A stretch of 51,656 nucleotides of DNA from an uncultured Granulosicoccus sp. Its GTDB lineage: Bacteria > Pseudomonadota > Gammaproteobacteria > Granulosicoccales > Granulosicoccaceae. The position numbers and the translations under genes are program-made. The stretch is taken from positions 1 through 51,656 of the forward strand of contig CANLXI010000041.1 in assembly GCA_947495035.1 (NCBI GenBank), given 5' to 3'. Below, piece by piece: positions 44,870 to 51,656 of this stretch; position 1 is the stretch's first letter; each line of letters opens with the position of its first letter. Below the pieces are notes generated by a model. The model ran no database searches. It had not been told where the DNA came from and saw only the letters and a list, made by a program, of their open reading frames with translations.

Positions 44870-45709
44870 ATGGCTTACAAGACACTACTGGCACACATGT
44901 CCAATGAGGACGTTTCTCCTGCGGTTCTACAGGTGGCTTCCTTGCTTGCCGAGCGTCATTCGGCGCACCTGGTTGGCCTGCATATTCAACCGCCACTCGA
45001 TCTGTATGTGTCGGAATTGCCGACACCCATCGATCTGAGCCGAGAGTACCTCGACAGACTGAGACTGAAAGAGTCCCGCCTGAGGGAGCTGTTCGAGGCG
45101 GGTACACAGACGCAGAATTATGTCGCCGAATGGCGAACGGTTGACGCCCTGACCGACACGGTTCTGAATGCGCTTGTCGAGCAGGGCAACACGGCCGATC
45201 TCATCGTTATCAGTCAGACCGAAGGGGATAACAGTGATGTACGATTCAGGCATCTGCCGGAACATGTGCTGATGGCCTGCGGCCGTTCTCTGCTGGTCGT
45301 GCCAGTGGGCAGTGATGTCGACACGGTGGCCGAGAGAGTGCTGGTAGCCTGGGACGGTCGGCGAGAATCCACACGGGCGCTGTTCGGGTCTCTGCCATTG
45401 CTGCGTCGGGCTTCCGAAGTACGCCTGCACCGGATCAATCAACCACATCAGGACCGGCATCATCTGTCGGGTATCACCGAGGAACTGGCCAATACGCTGG
45501 CACGCCATGGCGTGTCACTGGAACTGGTTCATTCCGATGCGCGTAGCGGCGAAATTGCGGAAGAGCTGATGGGCTTTGCCAAGGACATGGACGCGGACCT
45601 GATGGTCATGGGCTGCTACGGGCACAGCCCGTTGCGAGAATTCGTTCTCGGCGGAACGACTCGAACGGTATTGGCGAAAACGCCTATCCCGGTGCTGATG
45701 AGCAATTGA
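44870..45709 (+). CDS. Universal stress protein with two Usp domains
   Basis: This 279-residue protein contains two tandem Usp domains (about 1-145 and 150-279). Only the second has the nucleotide-binding signature G-x2-G-x9-G-S/T: the segment MGCYGHSPLREFVLGGTTRTVL (spelled here in parts, about residues 246-267). The first domain has lost it, so only one site is likely to bind ATP. Double-domain Usp proteins are common under stress or stationary phase. It is a single gene; a paired structure (44749-44818) lies in its leader. Confidence 0.9.
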   Translation: MAYKTLLAHMSNEDVSPAVLQVASLLAERHSAHLVGLHIQPPLDLYVSELPTPIDLSREYLDRLRLKESRLRELFEAGTQTQNYVAEWRTVDALTDTVLNALVEQGNTADLIVISQTEGDNSDVRFRHLPEHVLMACGRSLLVVPVGSDVDTVAERVLVAWDGRRESTRALFGSLPLLRRASEVRLHRINQPHQDRHHLSGITEELANTLARHGVSLELVHSDARSGEIAEELMGFAKDMDADLMVMGCYGHSPLREFVLGGTTRTVLAKTPIPVLMSN

Positions 45710-45977
45710 GTTCGGCTTCGGGCAAGGGCCATGACAGACGTCGGCAGGTTCCCGCTGTTGTCGCGGCGACTCGACCCCGGCGTCATTCATCGGCTGTAAG
45801 CCGTTGATGTGTCGTATCGAGTCATGAGCGAGAGGCAGATGCTCGATGGCGACAGGTTCTGGTATGACAACTTGATCACTGTCGTGAAAATCCGTCTCCG
45901 GACGGAGACTCGTTAAAGTTCCAATTTTCGGCATAGGGCGTACAATCAGCTCACTTGATCAAGGTGAATGCGCTACC

Positions 45978-47213
45978 GTGCGAATAAGAGTGCCCGATGA
46001 CCTCGTCCCGCTGGACAGCATACTGCCAGAGGAGCCACTGCTGATGATGGGGGCCGGTCCTGTCCCGATTCCGGCGCGCGTGGCGGCTGCCAACGGCATC
46101 GTCATCAATCATCTGGGTGACACCATGTCTCAGATCGTGGAGCAGGTGAAATCGATGTCCCGTTATGTTTTCCAGACGGAACACGGTCGAATACTGGGTG
46201 TAGCCGGTCCGGGCTCGGCAGCCATGGAGATGGCAGTAACCAATCTGGTCAGCCCGAACAGCCGTGTGCTCAGCATTGTCAACGGCCTGTTCAGTTCGCG
46301 TCTGGCGGACATGTCAGAGCGCCTCGAGGCCAGCGTCACGCGTTTGCAGGTCGATGAAAGGCAGGCCGCGCAACCAGAGCAGGTGGAGCAATACCTGCGC
46401 AAGTACAAGCCCAATGTACTGACGATCGTGCAAGGTGAGACATCGAATACCGTCTGCAATCACCATTTGCCCGAAATTGCCCGACTGGCCCATGAGCATG
46501 ATTGCCTGGTCATCGTCGATGCCGTCTGCACCCTGAGCACGATGCCGCTGGACATGGACGAATGGAATATCGATGCCGTCATTACCGGTGGTCAGAAGGG
46601 ACTCTCCTGTATTCCGGGGGTCTCATTGGTTGCCTTCTCCGAACGAGCCTGGCAATTCATCGAAGGGCGTAACGATACCCTGAAGCACTGGTGTCTCGAT
46701 GCACGCCTGGCCTATCGCTTCTGGTACGAGAAGTCCTACCACTATACTGCGCCGGTATCAGGCATTCTGGCACTGCACGAGGCACTGCGCCTGATCTGCA
46801 GTGAAACCCTGAAAACCCGATTTCAGCGCCATCAGCGTTGTTCTCAGGCACTGCAGAACGGTATCGAAGGCATGGGATTGTCGCTGTATGTGGAAAAGCC
46901 CGCTCGTCTGACCTCGGTGCTGGGTATCAAGACACCGCAAGGTGTCGATGCCACCGCCTTGCTGCGGTACATGTCACAGCGTCACCGGGTGGAGATCTCG
47001 GGCTCCTTCGGCGCCGATATCGTGCGCATCGGACAAATGGGCGAACAGTGTCGGGCGCACAACCTGTTCCGGGCGCTGCATGCTCTGGGTAGCAGTCTCA
47101 ATACCATGGGTGTATCGCTGGATCTGCCTGCTGGCGTGGCATCACTGGAAAGTACGCTGGAGCAATACGAGTTTCCGCCCGTGCGAGCCGTCGCCCAGGC
47201 GGTGCGGAGCTAG
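45978..47213 (+). CDS. Class V aminotransferase (alanine/serine-glyoxylate type)
   Basis: This 411-residue pyridoxal-phosphate enzyme has the fold of alanine-glyoxylate/serine-glyoxylate aminotransferases: GAGPVPIPARV (about 25-35), GPGSAAMEMA for phosphate binding (about 77-86), VDAVCTLSTMPLDMDEW near 190 and the cofactor lysine K207 in TGGQKGLS. It starts with GTG 45978, 10 bp after AAGGTGA; no better in-frame ATG exists. It is about 20-30 residues longer at the N-terminus than bare family members. A patatin-like gene follows, 45 bp away. Likely roles are glyoxylate, serine or purine-derived amino-acid metabolism. Confidence 0.88.
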   Translation: MRIRVPDDLVPLDSILPEEPLLMMGAGPVPIPARVAAANGIVINHLGDTMSQIVEQVKSMSRYVFQTEHGRILGVAGPGSAAMEMAVTNLVSPNSRVLSIVNGLFSSRLADMSERLEASVTRLQVDERQAAQPEQVEQYLRKYKPNVLTIVQGETSNTVCNHHLPEIARLAHEHDCLVIVDAVCTLSTMPLDMDEWNIDAVITGGQKGLSCIPGVSLVAFSERAWQFIEGRNDTLKHWCLDARLAYRFWYEKSYHYTAPVSGILALHEALRLICSETLKTRFQRHQRCSQALQNGIEGMGLSLYVEKPARLTSVLGIKTPQGVDATALLRYMSQRHRVEISGSFGADIVRIGQMGEQCRAHNLFRALHALGSSLNTMGVSLDLPAGVASLESTLEQYEFPPVRAVAQAVRS

Positions 47214-47258
47214 CGGATCGGTTCGGATGGGGCTTGTCGGCAGGAATCGGGTGCGTTC

Positions 47259-48245
47259 ATGAGTTCGGTCAGCCCGCGAGCCCCTGACGCCAGTGGCAGT
47301 ATGGCTATCTGCCGTGGCACTGCCATCGTGGCCGAGGGCGGTGGGCAGCGCGGTATCTATACTGCGGGTGTGCTTGACGCCTTTCTCGGTGCCGGCTTCA
47401 ATCCCTTTGAAGTGGCTGTCGGAACATCCGCGGGTGCACAGAATCTGTCTTCCTATATGGTCGGGCTCCCCGGCTATGCGAAGCGTGCCATTGCGGAGCT
47501 GTCGGTAACGCCCAGTTTCATGGTGCCATACCGCTGGCTGGGCAAGCGAGGCGTGCTGGATCTGGACATGTACTTCTCTCGGGTTCTGGAAGATCCGGAC
47601 TATCGTTTTCCGTGTGGGGAAGTCGATCGACTGGCAGGGCGACGCCGTCTGGTCATTGTTGCCACATCTCGCTCGGACCTGTCCGCCCGCTATCTCGAAC
47701 CGGACTCCGATACGCTGCTGACCTACATGAAAGCATCCAGTGCCATACCCTTCCTCTACAAGGGAGGAGTGCCAGTTGGCGGCGACATTCTGGTCGATGG
47801 TGGTGTTGCCGACCCCTTGCCGGTCAGGAAGGCGCATTCTCTCGGTGCCAAGCGCATCCTGGTCATCCGTACGGTGCCGGCGGAAGACATGAATTCGAGT
47901 TGGCGGCAGAGATTGAAGATTCTGGGATTGCATCGGGCAATGCCCGGCACCATGTCCGAGATGCTCGCCCGTCATGAACAGGCCTATGAGGAGGCAATGC
48001 GGTTCATCAATCGTCCGCCAACGGGTGTCGAAGTCGTGCAGATTGCGCCTGAATCACCGTTGCGGAGTCATGTGATCGGCAGCAGCTCTGATGCGTTGAT
48101 GGCTGATCATGAGTGTGGCTGCAGAGCGGGTGAGGTCATGCTTGAACCGTTGCGGGACTGGTTCGACCGGACGAGTGAGGGGGAGTCCAGCCGAACTGGT
48201 ACGGTGTGCCGCGAGTCGAAGCAGAGTGACGTGCCTGCAGTATAA
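47259..48245 (+). CDS. Patatin-like phospholipase
   Basis: This 328-residue cytoplasmic lipid acyl hydrolase has the patatin features: oxyanion loop GGGQRG (27-32), nucleophile S57 in GTSAG, and the dyad aspartate D180 in DGGVADP. It matches the bacterial YjjU/RssA-like branch. The C-terminal tail (about 300-328) is hydrophilic. A weak ribosome site precedes ATG 47259. The stop codon lies in the first of two 25-bp near-identical copies; if the first stop were read through, the second copy would supply an equivalent ending. Confidence 0.9.
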   Translation: MSSVSPRAPDASGSMAICRGTAIVAEGGGQRGIYTAGVLDAFLGAGFNPFEVAVGTSAGAQNLSSYMVGLPGYAKRAIAELSVTPSFMVPYRWLGKRGVLDLDMYFSRVLEDPDYRFPCGEVDRLAGRRRLVIVATSRSDLSARYLEPDSDTLLTYMKASSAIPFLYKGGVPVGGDILVDGGVADPLPVRKAHSLGAKRILVIRTVPAEDMNSSWRQRLKILGLHRAMPGTMSEMLARHEQAYEEAMRFINRPPTGVEVVQIAPESPLRSHVIGSSSDALMADHECGCRAGEVMLEPLRDWFDRTSEGESSRTGTVCRESKQSDVPAV

Positions 48246-48274
48246 GGAGAGCGACGCGCCTGTAATATAAGGAG
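48225..48274. repeat. 25-bp tandem duplication over the patatin stop codon
   Basis: Copies 48225-48249 and 48250-48274 differ at four positions, all transitions (T/C, T/C, C/T, G/A). The stop codon TAA is in the first copy and repeated in the second. The second copy keeps the same ending (SDAPVI versus SDVPAV) if read in its own frame. Confidence 0.9.
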
Positions 48275-48396
48275 TATTTCTGCTGACCACTCCCTGTTAC
48301 CGATTCTCGTTGATTACCCTGGCAAGGGGCGAATACCTGGTGGTGGGCGTTGCGCAGCGGGCAGACGATAACGGGCTCAGGCAGCAGGAAAATGTT

Positions 48397-48825
48397 CTAT
48401 GCGTCGCTCAGCATGGTGCGAATGGCGTCATGTACTGCATCGGCATCTATGCGCTCGGCATCGAATCCGGTGGTGCTGGCAATCTCCAGCAGCACGGGAG
48501 GCACTTCTGCCTGTTCTCCGACATAGGCCATCGACCATTGTTCGAAGCTTGTCTTGTGCACCGGGTCACAGGCAAGCAACAGGACTTCGGCATGGCGCTG
48601 ATCGCACTGGATTCTTTCGAATGTCTCTTCCACGGCTGCTGCTGGTCCTTCGAGTACCTGAGCGAACAGGCCACGATTGAACATGAGCGCACCGGTGATT
48701 CCGACTCGTCGATTGTTCTGGCGAGCGACTTGAAGAATGTGCTCGATCTGTTGTGTCAGAAAGGCATCATCACCCGTGATGGCATTGTGGCTGACGTAGA
48801 CCACGCGAAGCAGCGGCTCGTTCAT
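48397..48825 (-). CDS. BLUF-domain blue-light photoreceptor protein
   Basis: This 142-residue protein is a short stand-alone BLUF photoreceptor that senses blue light with FAD. Key residues, by alignment to AppA, are present: Y10 (VVYVS), N38, Q56 (FAQVLEGP), W97 and M99 (WSMA), with matching spacing from Q to W. The DQRH segment (75-78) is also typical. ATG 48825 overlaps the stop codon of the GGDEF-EAL gene (ATGA), so both are made together. No output domain is attached, so it probably acts through protein contact, most likely with the co-encoded GGDEF-EAL protein. Confidence 0.92.
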   Translation of the reverse strand: MNEPLLRVVYVSHNAITGDDAFLTQQIEHILQVARQNNRRVGITGALMFNRGLFAQVLEGPAAAVEETFERIQCDQRHAEVLLLACDPVHKTSFEQWSMAYVGEQAEVPPVLLEIASTTGFDAERIDADAVHDAIRTMLSDA

Positions 48826-50525
48826 GCGGCTGCATCGCCTGCCGGAAGCTGTCCGGTGTCGTGGATCAGGAAGTCCGCGATCGAATCCGCCTCCATGGGG
48901 CGGGACACGAGGTACCCTTGCACCGCATCGCAGCCGCTGTCCTGCAGTCGTTGATATTGCTCCGGGGTTTCCACACCCTCGGCCAGCGTTTTCATGCCGA
49001 GACTGTTTCCCAGACCGATGATGCAATCCACCAGTGCCTGTGTGCGATCGTCAACGGCTCCGCGAACGAATGACTGGTCGATCTTGACCTTGGTGAACGG
49101 AAATCGGCTGAGGTGACTCAAGGAAGCATAGCCGGTACCGAAGTCGTCCATGGCAATGTCAACGCGCAGTTCCCTGAGTTCGGTCAGCTGTTCAAGGGCG
49201 GCCTCCGGGTTGTGAAACAGCAACCCTTCCGTCACCTCCACTTCCAGTCGCTCCGGGTCGAGTCCACTGCGGCTCAACGCTGTTCTGACGTGTTGTAGCA
49301 GTTTGCCATCATCGAACTGCAACGGTGATACGTTCACCGCAACGCTCAACCCATCTGGCCAGAAGCTGGCCTGTTGACAGGCCTGCAGTATGACCCAGGC
49401 GCCGATTCTGCGGATTTCCCCCGTCTCTTCGGCAATCGGGATGAACTCGGCGGGAGAAACCATGCCACGCTCGGGATGCTCCCATCGCAACAGCGCCTCG
49501 AATCCGACAAGCCTGCCGCTGTGAAGATCGACCTGGGGTTGATAGACGAGCCTGAATTGTTGCAATGCCATGGCTCGGCGCATGTCGATCTCCAGCGCTC
49601 GGCGTCGCATTGCCTGTTGTGCCATCTGCGGCTCGAAAGAACAGGCCCGGTTGCGTCCTGTCAGCTTTGCCTGCTGCAGCGCCAGATCGGCATGTTGCAA
49701 GAGGGTGGGGCCATCAGCCGTTGCATCATCGAAAACAGCGATTCCGATGCTGACGCCGATGTTGATTTGCTGGCCATCGACCAGAAACGGTCTGCTCAGC
49801 AATTCCGCGATACGATCAGCCAGCTTCTCGGCATCGTCGGAACTTTCGTCTGCAGGCAATATCAGCAGGAACTCGTCTCCGCCAATGCGTATCAGGTCAT
49901 CGCGTTCCCGTGTGACTCGGCGCAGGCGCCCGCTGACCAGTCTGAGCAGAGAATCCCCGATGGCATGACCCAGGGTGTCATTGATCTGCTTGAAATGATC
50001 AATGTCGATCAGCAGAATGGCGGTCTTGCCTTCATCGACAGCGTTCGTACCGGAGCGGGACTGCCTGAGGGCTCGTTCAGCTTCCAGTCCGGACAGTGCT
50101 TCATTCAAGCGATGACGGTTGGCCAGACCGGTCAGGGCATCCTGCTCGATTCGATCATTCGACGCAATTGTCTCACCCGCACGGGTGACCAGCAGCAAAC
50201 GTCGACAGGCCTGGAGTCGCCCGAGCTGCACGTGTCGCCTGGCGCCATCGGTGAAGGTGATATCGAGATGGGTGACGTCAGCCTCTGCCAGCGCATGCGC
50301 CAGTTCTGTGGCTGAACGATCGTCAATGGCAAGCTTGAACGGATCCAGCGTACCTGTGGCGGGCGGGGCGTGGCCCAGTAGTTCAGCCAGCTGCGAATTG
50401 GCGCTGAGCAGCCGGCCTTTGTGGTCGAGCACGGCATGGCCCGTCGGTCCGGTAAAGGATGAGACGTCGAGTTCACTGGCCTGCTCTGTCGGGTCTGACA
50501 GGCACGCGGGCTGAGGCTGGCTCAT
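48822..50525 (-). CDS. PAS-like/GGDEF/EAL c-di-GMP turnover protein
   Basis: From ATG 50525 (GGGAGAAG about 6 bp upstream) this is a 567-residue cytoplasmic protein. A PAS-like domain (about 22-120) precedes a diguanylate cyclase domain with intact GGDEF (215-219) and an inhibitory I-site R206-x-x-D209. The phosphodiesterase domain has E343-A-L345, NVSPLQF, the EVTEG glutamate, DDFGTGYASLS (about 460-470) and TLAEGVET. Both halves keep their catalytic motifs, so it could make and break c-di-GMP. It overlaps the BLUF gene downstream and follows a VOC-protein gene by 100 bp. A light input via the BLUF protein is likely. Confidence 0.93.
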   Translation of the reverse strand: MSQPQPACLSDPTEQASELDVSSFTGPTGHAVLDHKGRLLSANSQLAELLGHAPPATGTLDPFKLAIDDRSATELAHALAEADVTHLDITFTDGARRHVQLGRLQACRRLLLVTRAGETIASNDRIEQDALTGLANRHRLNEALSGLEAERALRQSRSGTNAVDEGKTAILLIDIDHFKQINDTLGHAIGDSLLRLVSGRLRRVTRERDDLIRIGGDEFLLILPADESSDDAEKLADRIAELLSRPFLVDGQQINIGVSIGIAVFDDATADGPTLLQHADLALQQAKLTGRNRACSFEPQMAQQAMRRRALEIDMRRAMALQQFRLVYQPQVDLHSGRLVGFEALLRWEHPERGMVSPAEFIPIAEETGEIRRIGAWVILQACQQASFWPDGLSVAVNVSPLQFDDGKLLQHVRTALSRSGLDPERLEVEVTEGLLFHNPEAALEQLTELRELRVDIAMDDFGTGYASLSHLSRFPFTKVKIDQSFVRGAVDDRTQALVDCIIGLGNSLGMKTLAEGVETPEQYQRLQDSGCDAVQGYLVSRPMEADSIADFLIHDTGQLPAGDAAA

Positions 50526-50624
50526 GGATGCTTCTCCCTGTACCACTGCTATCGACGGGTCAGGACAGAAGCTTGAAAGAAAAGCGTGTCAGCAGGTTTC
50601 CTGCAGATCAGGAAAAGCCGGATT

Positions 50625-51410
50625 TCATGCTGGCGTGATTCGCTTGCCGATGATGGCAAACAGAGCGCCCTGAGGGTCCAGGCCCTGGGCAATGAACTCG
50701 CCGCCGGGTATGTCGGTTGGCCCATGCAGTAGTCGGCCTCCCTGATCTGATACATGCTTCGTGGCCGCATCGATATCAGGTACACGGAAGTAGTAGATCC
50801 ATAGCGGGGTCGGCGCCTCCATGGGTTTTTTCATGACGGCGCCAATCAGGTAGTCATCCTGACGCAGCATCTGGTACATCCCCATCTCACCCATGTCCAT
50901 CTCGTCGGCCTTCTGCCAGCCGAACAGGTCGCAGTAGAACTGAAGAGCCGCATCGGGCTCCGGGCTCAGCAACTCGTTCCAGGCACAATGACCGTCGGCA
51001 GGCTGATACTTGGCAAACGACTGACTGGCCTCTCCCGTGGCTGACATGAGATAGAAAGGCACGCCGTGCGGGTCGGTGACAAAGGCAAAGCGTCCTACCC
51101 CTTCCACGTCTTGAGGATCCATCAGCAGGCCCCCGCCCGATTTGCTGGTCCGTCTGACCGAGTCTTCGACGTCATCGACACTGATATAGCCTGTCCATTG
51201 GGGATAGGCCCCGTTCTCGAGCATCTCATCGGTCAGATTCAGCAGACCGACCACCGGGACATCGCCCATGCTGCCGATGCGGTAGTCCATACCGGGCATG
51301 CCACTGTCAGAGAATTGCCAGCCGAGAACTTCCGAATAGAATGCCTGTGCGGCGTCTGCATCTCTGGTCATCAGCTCGTACCAGATGAAGTCTCCTTGTC
51401 GGTTGCTCAT
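50625..51410 (-). CDS. Two-domain VOC-family protein
   Basis: This 261-residue protein holds two vicinal-oxygen-chelate (glyoxalase/bleomycin-resistance) domains, about 1-125 and 135-261. Both begin with W-Y-E-L or W-N-E-L and have FYSEVLGWQ or FYCDLFGWQ repeats. The second ends D-P-Q-G-A-L-F-A-I-I-G. It resembles the CFP30B-like family of mostly uncharacterised proteins. It lies upstream of the GGDEF-EAL gene on the same strand, about 100 bp away, possibly one transcript. The (TCGG)n array is about 170 bp upstream. Confidence 0.88.
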   Translation of the reverse strand: MSNRQGDFIWYELMTRDADAAQAFYSEVLGWQFSDSGMPGMDYRIGSMGDVPVVGLLNLTDEMLENGAYPQWTGYISVDDVEDSVRRTSKSGGGLLMDPQDVEGVGRFAFVTDPHGVPFYLMSATGEASQSFAKYQPADGHCAWNELLSPEPDAALQFYCDLFGWQKADEMDMGEMGMYQMLRQDDYLIGAVMKKPMEAPTPLWIYYFRVPDIDAATKHVSDQGGRLLHGPTDIPGGEFIAQGLDPQGALFAIIGKRITPA

Positions 51411-51579
51411 GTCGTCTCTCTTGTGTCAGTGGATGGCATGTTGATCAGCAGTCTGCCCGAGGCCTCTAGTGGGTATATCAGAAACCCGTCCAACGAGAAA
51501 GTAAAGCTGCGTAATTCTGCGCCATTCCGGACGTCGACAAGACTTTAGTATTGTTTGCCTGTCAAACCGGCATCATGTT

Positions 51580-51656
51580 GTCGGTCGGTCGGTCGGTCGG
51601 TCGGTCGGTCGGTCGGTCGGTCGGTCGGTCGGTCGGTCGGTCGGTCGGTCGGTCGG
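51580..51656. repeat. (TCGG)19 tetranucleotide array at right edge
   Basis: Nineteen perfect TCGG copies run from 51581 to the window end. The array is cut by the edge, so its true length is unknown. It lies upstream of the VOC gene and perhaps of an unseen gene to the right. Confidence 0.98.

Noticed and set aside
45891..45906. Hairpin TCCGTC-TCCG-GACGGA as a terminator of the Usp gene
   Set aside because: It is about 180 bp after the stop codon and lacks a thymine run, so a terminator call is not supported.
48310..48954. 214-codon plus-strand frame over the BLUF gene
   Set aside because: It is antisense to BLUF, whose key residues and coupling to the GGDEF-EAL gene are clear.

Overview
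The window looks like a chromosomal piece of a marine-type gammaproteobacterium with moderately high GC, possibly a relative of Granulosicoccus or other Chromatiales-like lineages. That guess rests on gene content (a tripartite tricarboxylate transport operon, an IlvD/Edd sugar-acid dehydratase, an AGCS symporter, a BLUF/GGDEF-EAL pair, YHYH/HupE) and on base composition; no rRNA, tRNA or taxonomic marker is present. There are 46 supported protein genes, no phage, no insertion sequence and no CRISPR array.

Layout, left to right. 1-3.6 kb: a pentanucleotide array at the left edge, a DMT exporter and a [2Fe-2S] sugar-acid dehydratase. 3.4-4.1 kb: two further short tandem arrays. 4.1-6.5 kb: a secreted molybdopterin-fold protein that lacks the metal-binding cysteine, translationally coupled to a hybrid histidine kinase. 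6.6-8.2 kb: a DUF3429 membrane protein and a short-chain dehydrogenase. 8.5-12.8 kb: a cluster not recognised as any known system (small secreted protein, 627-aa multi-pass membrane protein, modified periplasmic binding protein, degenerate FKBP-like protein). 12.9-16 kb: acyl-CoA metabolism. 16-17.7 kb: a divergent LysR/azoreductase pair. 17.8-20.2 kb: HupE/UreJ-like and YHYH lipoprotein genes. 20.5-22.9 kb: a GmrSD-like DUF262 protein and a MOSC protein. 23-26.5 kb: a Tat-exported metallo-hydrolase, a GAF-LuxR regulator and an MFS transporter. 26.6-29.6 kb: a small Tudor-like protein, a decanucleotide array, an alanine-type symporter and asparaginase.

29.8-35.5 kb is a coherent regulon. A LacI-type repressor gene faces an operon for a tripartite tricarboxylate transporter (binding protein, small and large membrane subunits), a TSUP-type permease and an alpha/beta hydrolase. 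Two perfect copies of a 14-bp operator-like sequence, in inverted orientation with centres 21 bp apart, lie in the shared promoter region, and a strong hairpin follows the binding-protein gene. 35.5-40.1 kb holds AIM24 and BON proteins, a lipoprotein, a CidA/LrgB-type pair and a second short-chain dehydrogenase. 40.7-48.2 kb holds a flavoprotein, a Pit phosphate transporter, glutaminase, a tandem Usp protein, a class V aminotransferase and a patatin-like lipase. 48.4-51.4 kb is a light/c-di-GMP unit: a two-domain VOC protein, a PAS-like/GGDEF/EAL protein and, overlapping its stop codon, a separate BLUF photoreceptor. The window ends in a (TCGG)n array.

Two patterns cut across the genes. Five unrelated short tandem arrays (units of 4, 5, 8, 10 and 11 bp) sit between genes in 52 kb, two of them at the window edges where the assembly probably broke. 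A dispersed element of about 70 bp occurs at 1303 and 38090, about 78 percent identical, and both copies can form the same two hairpins.
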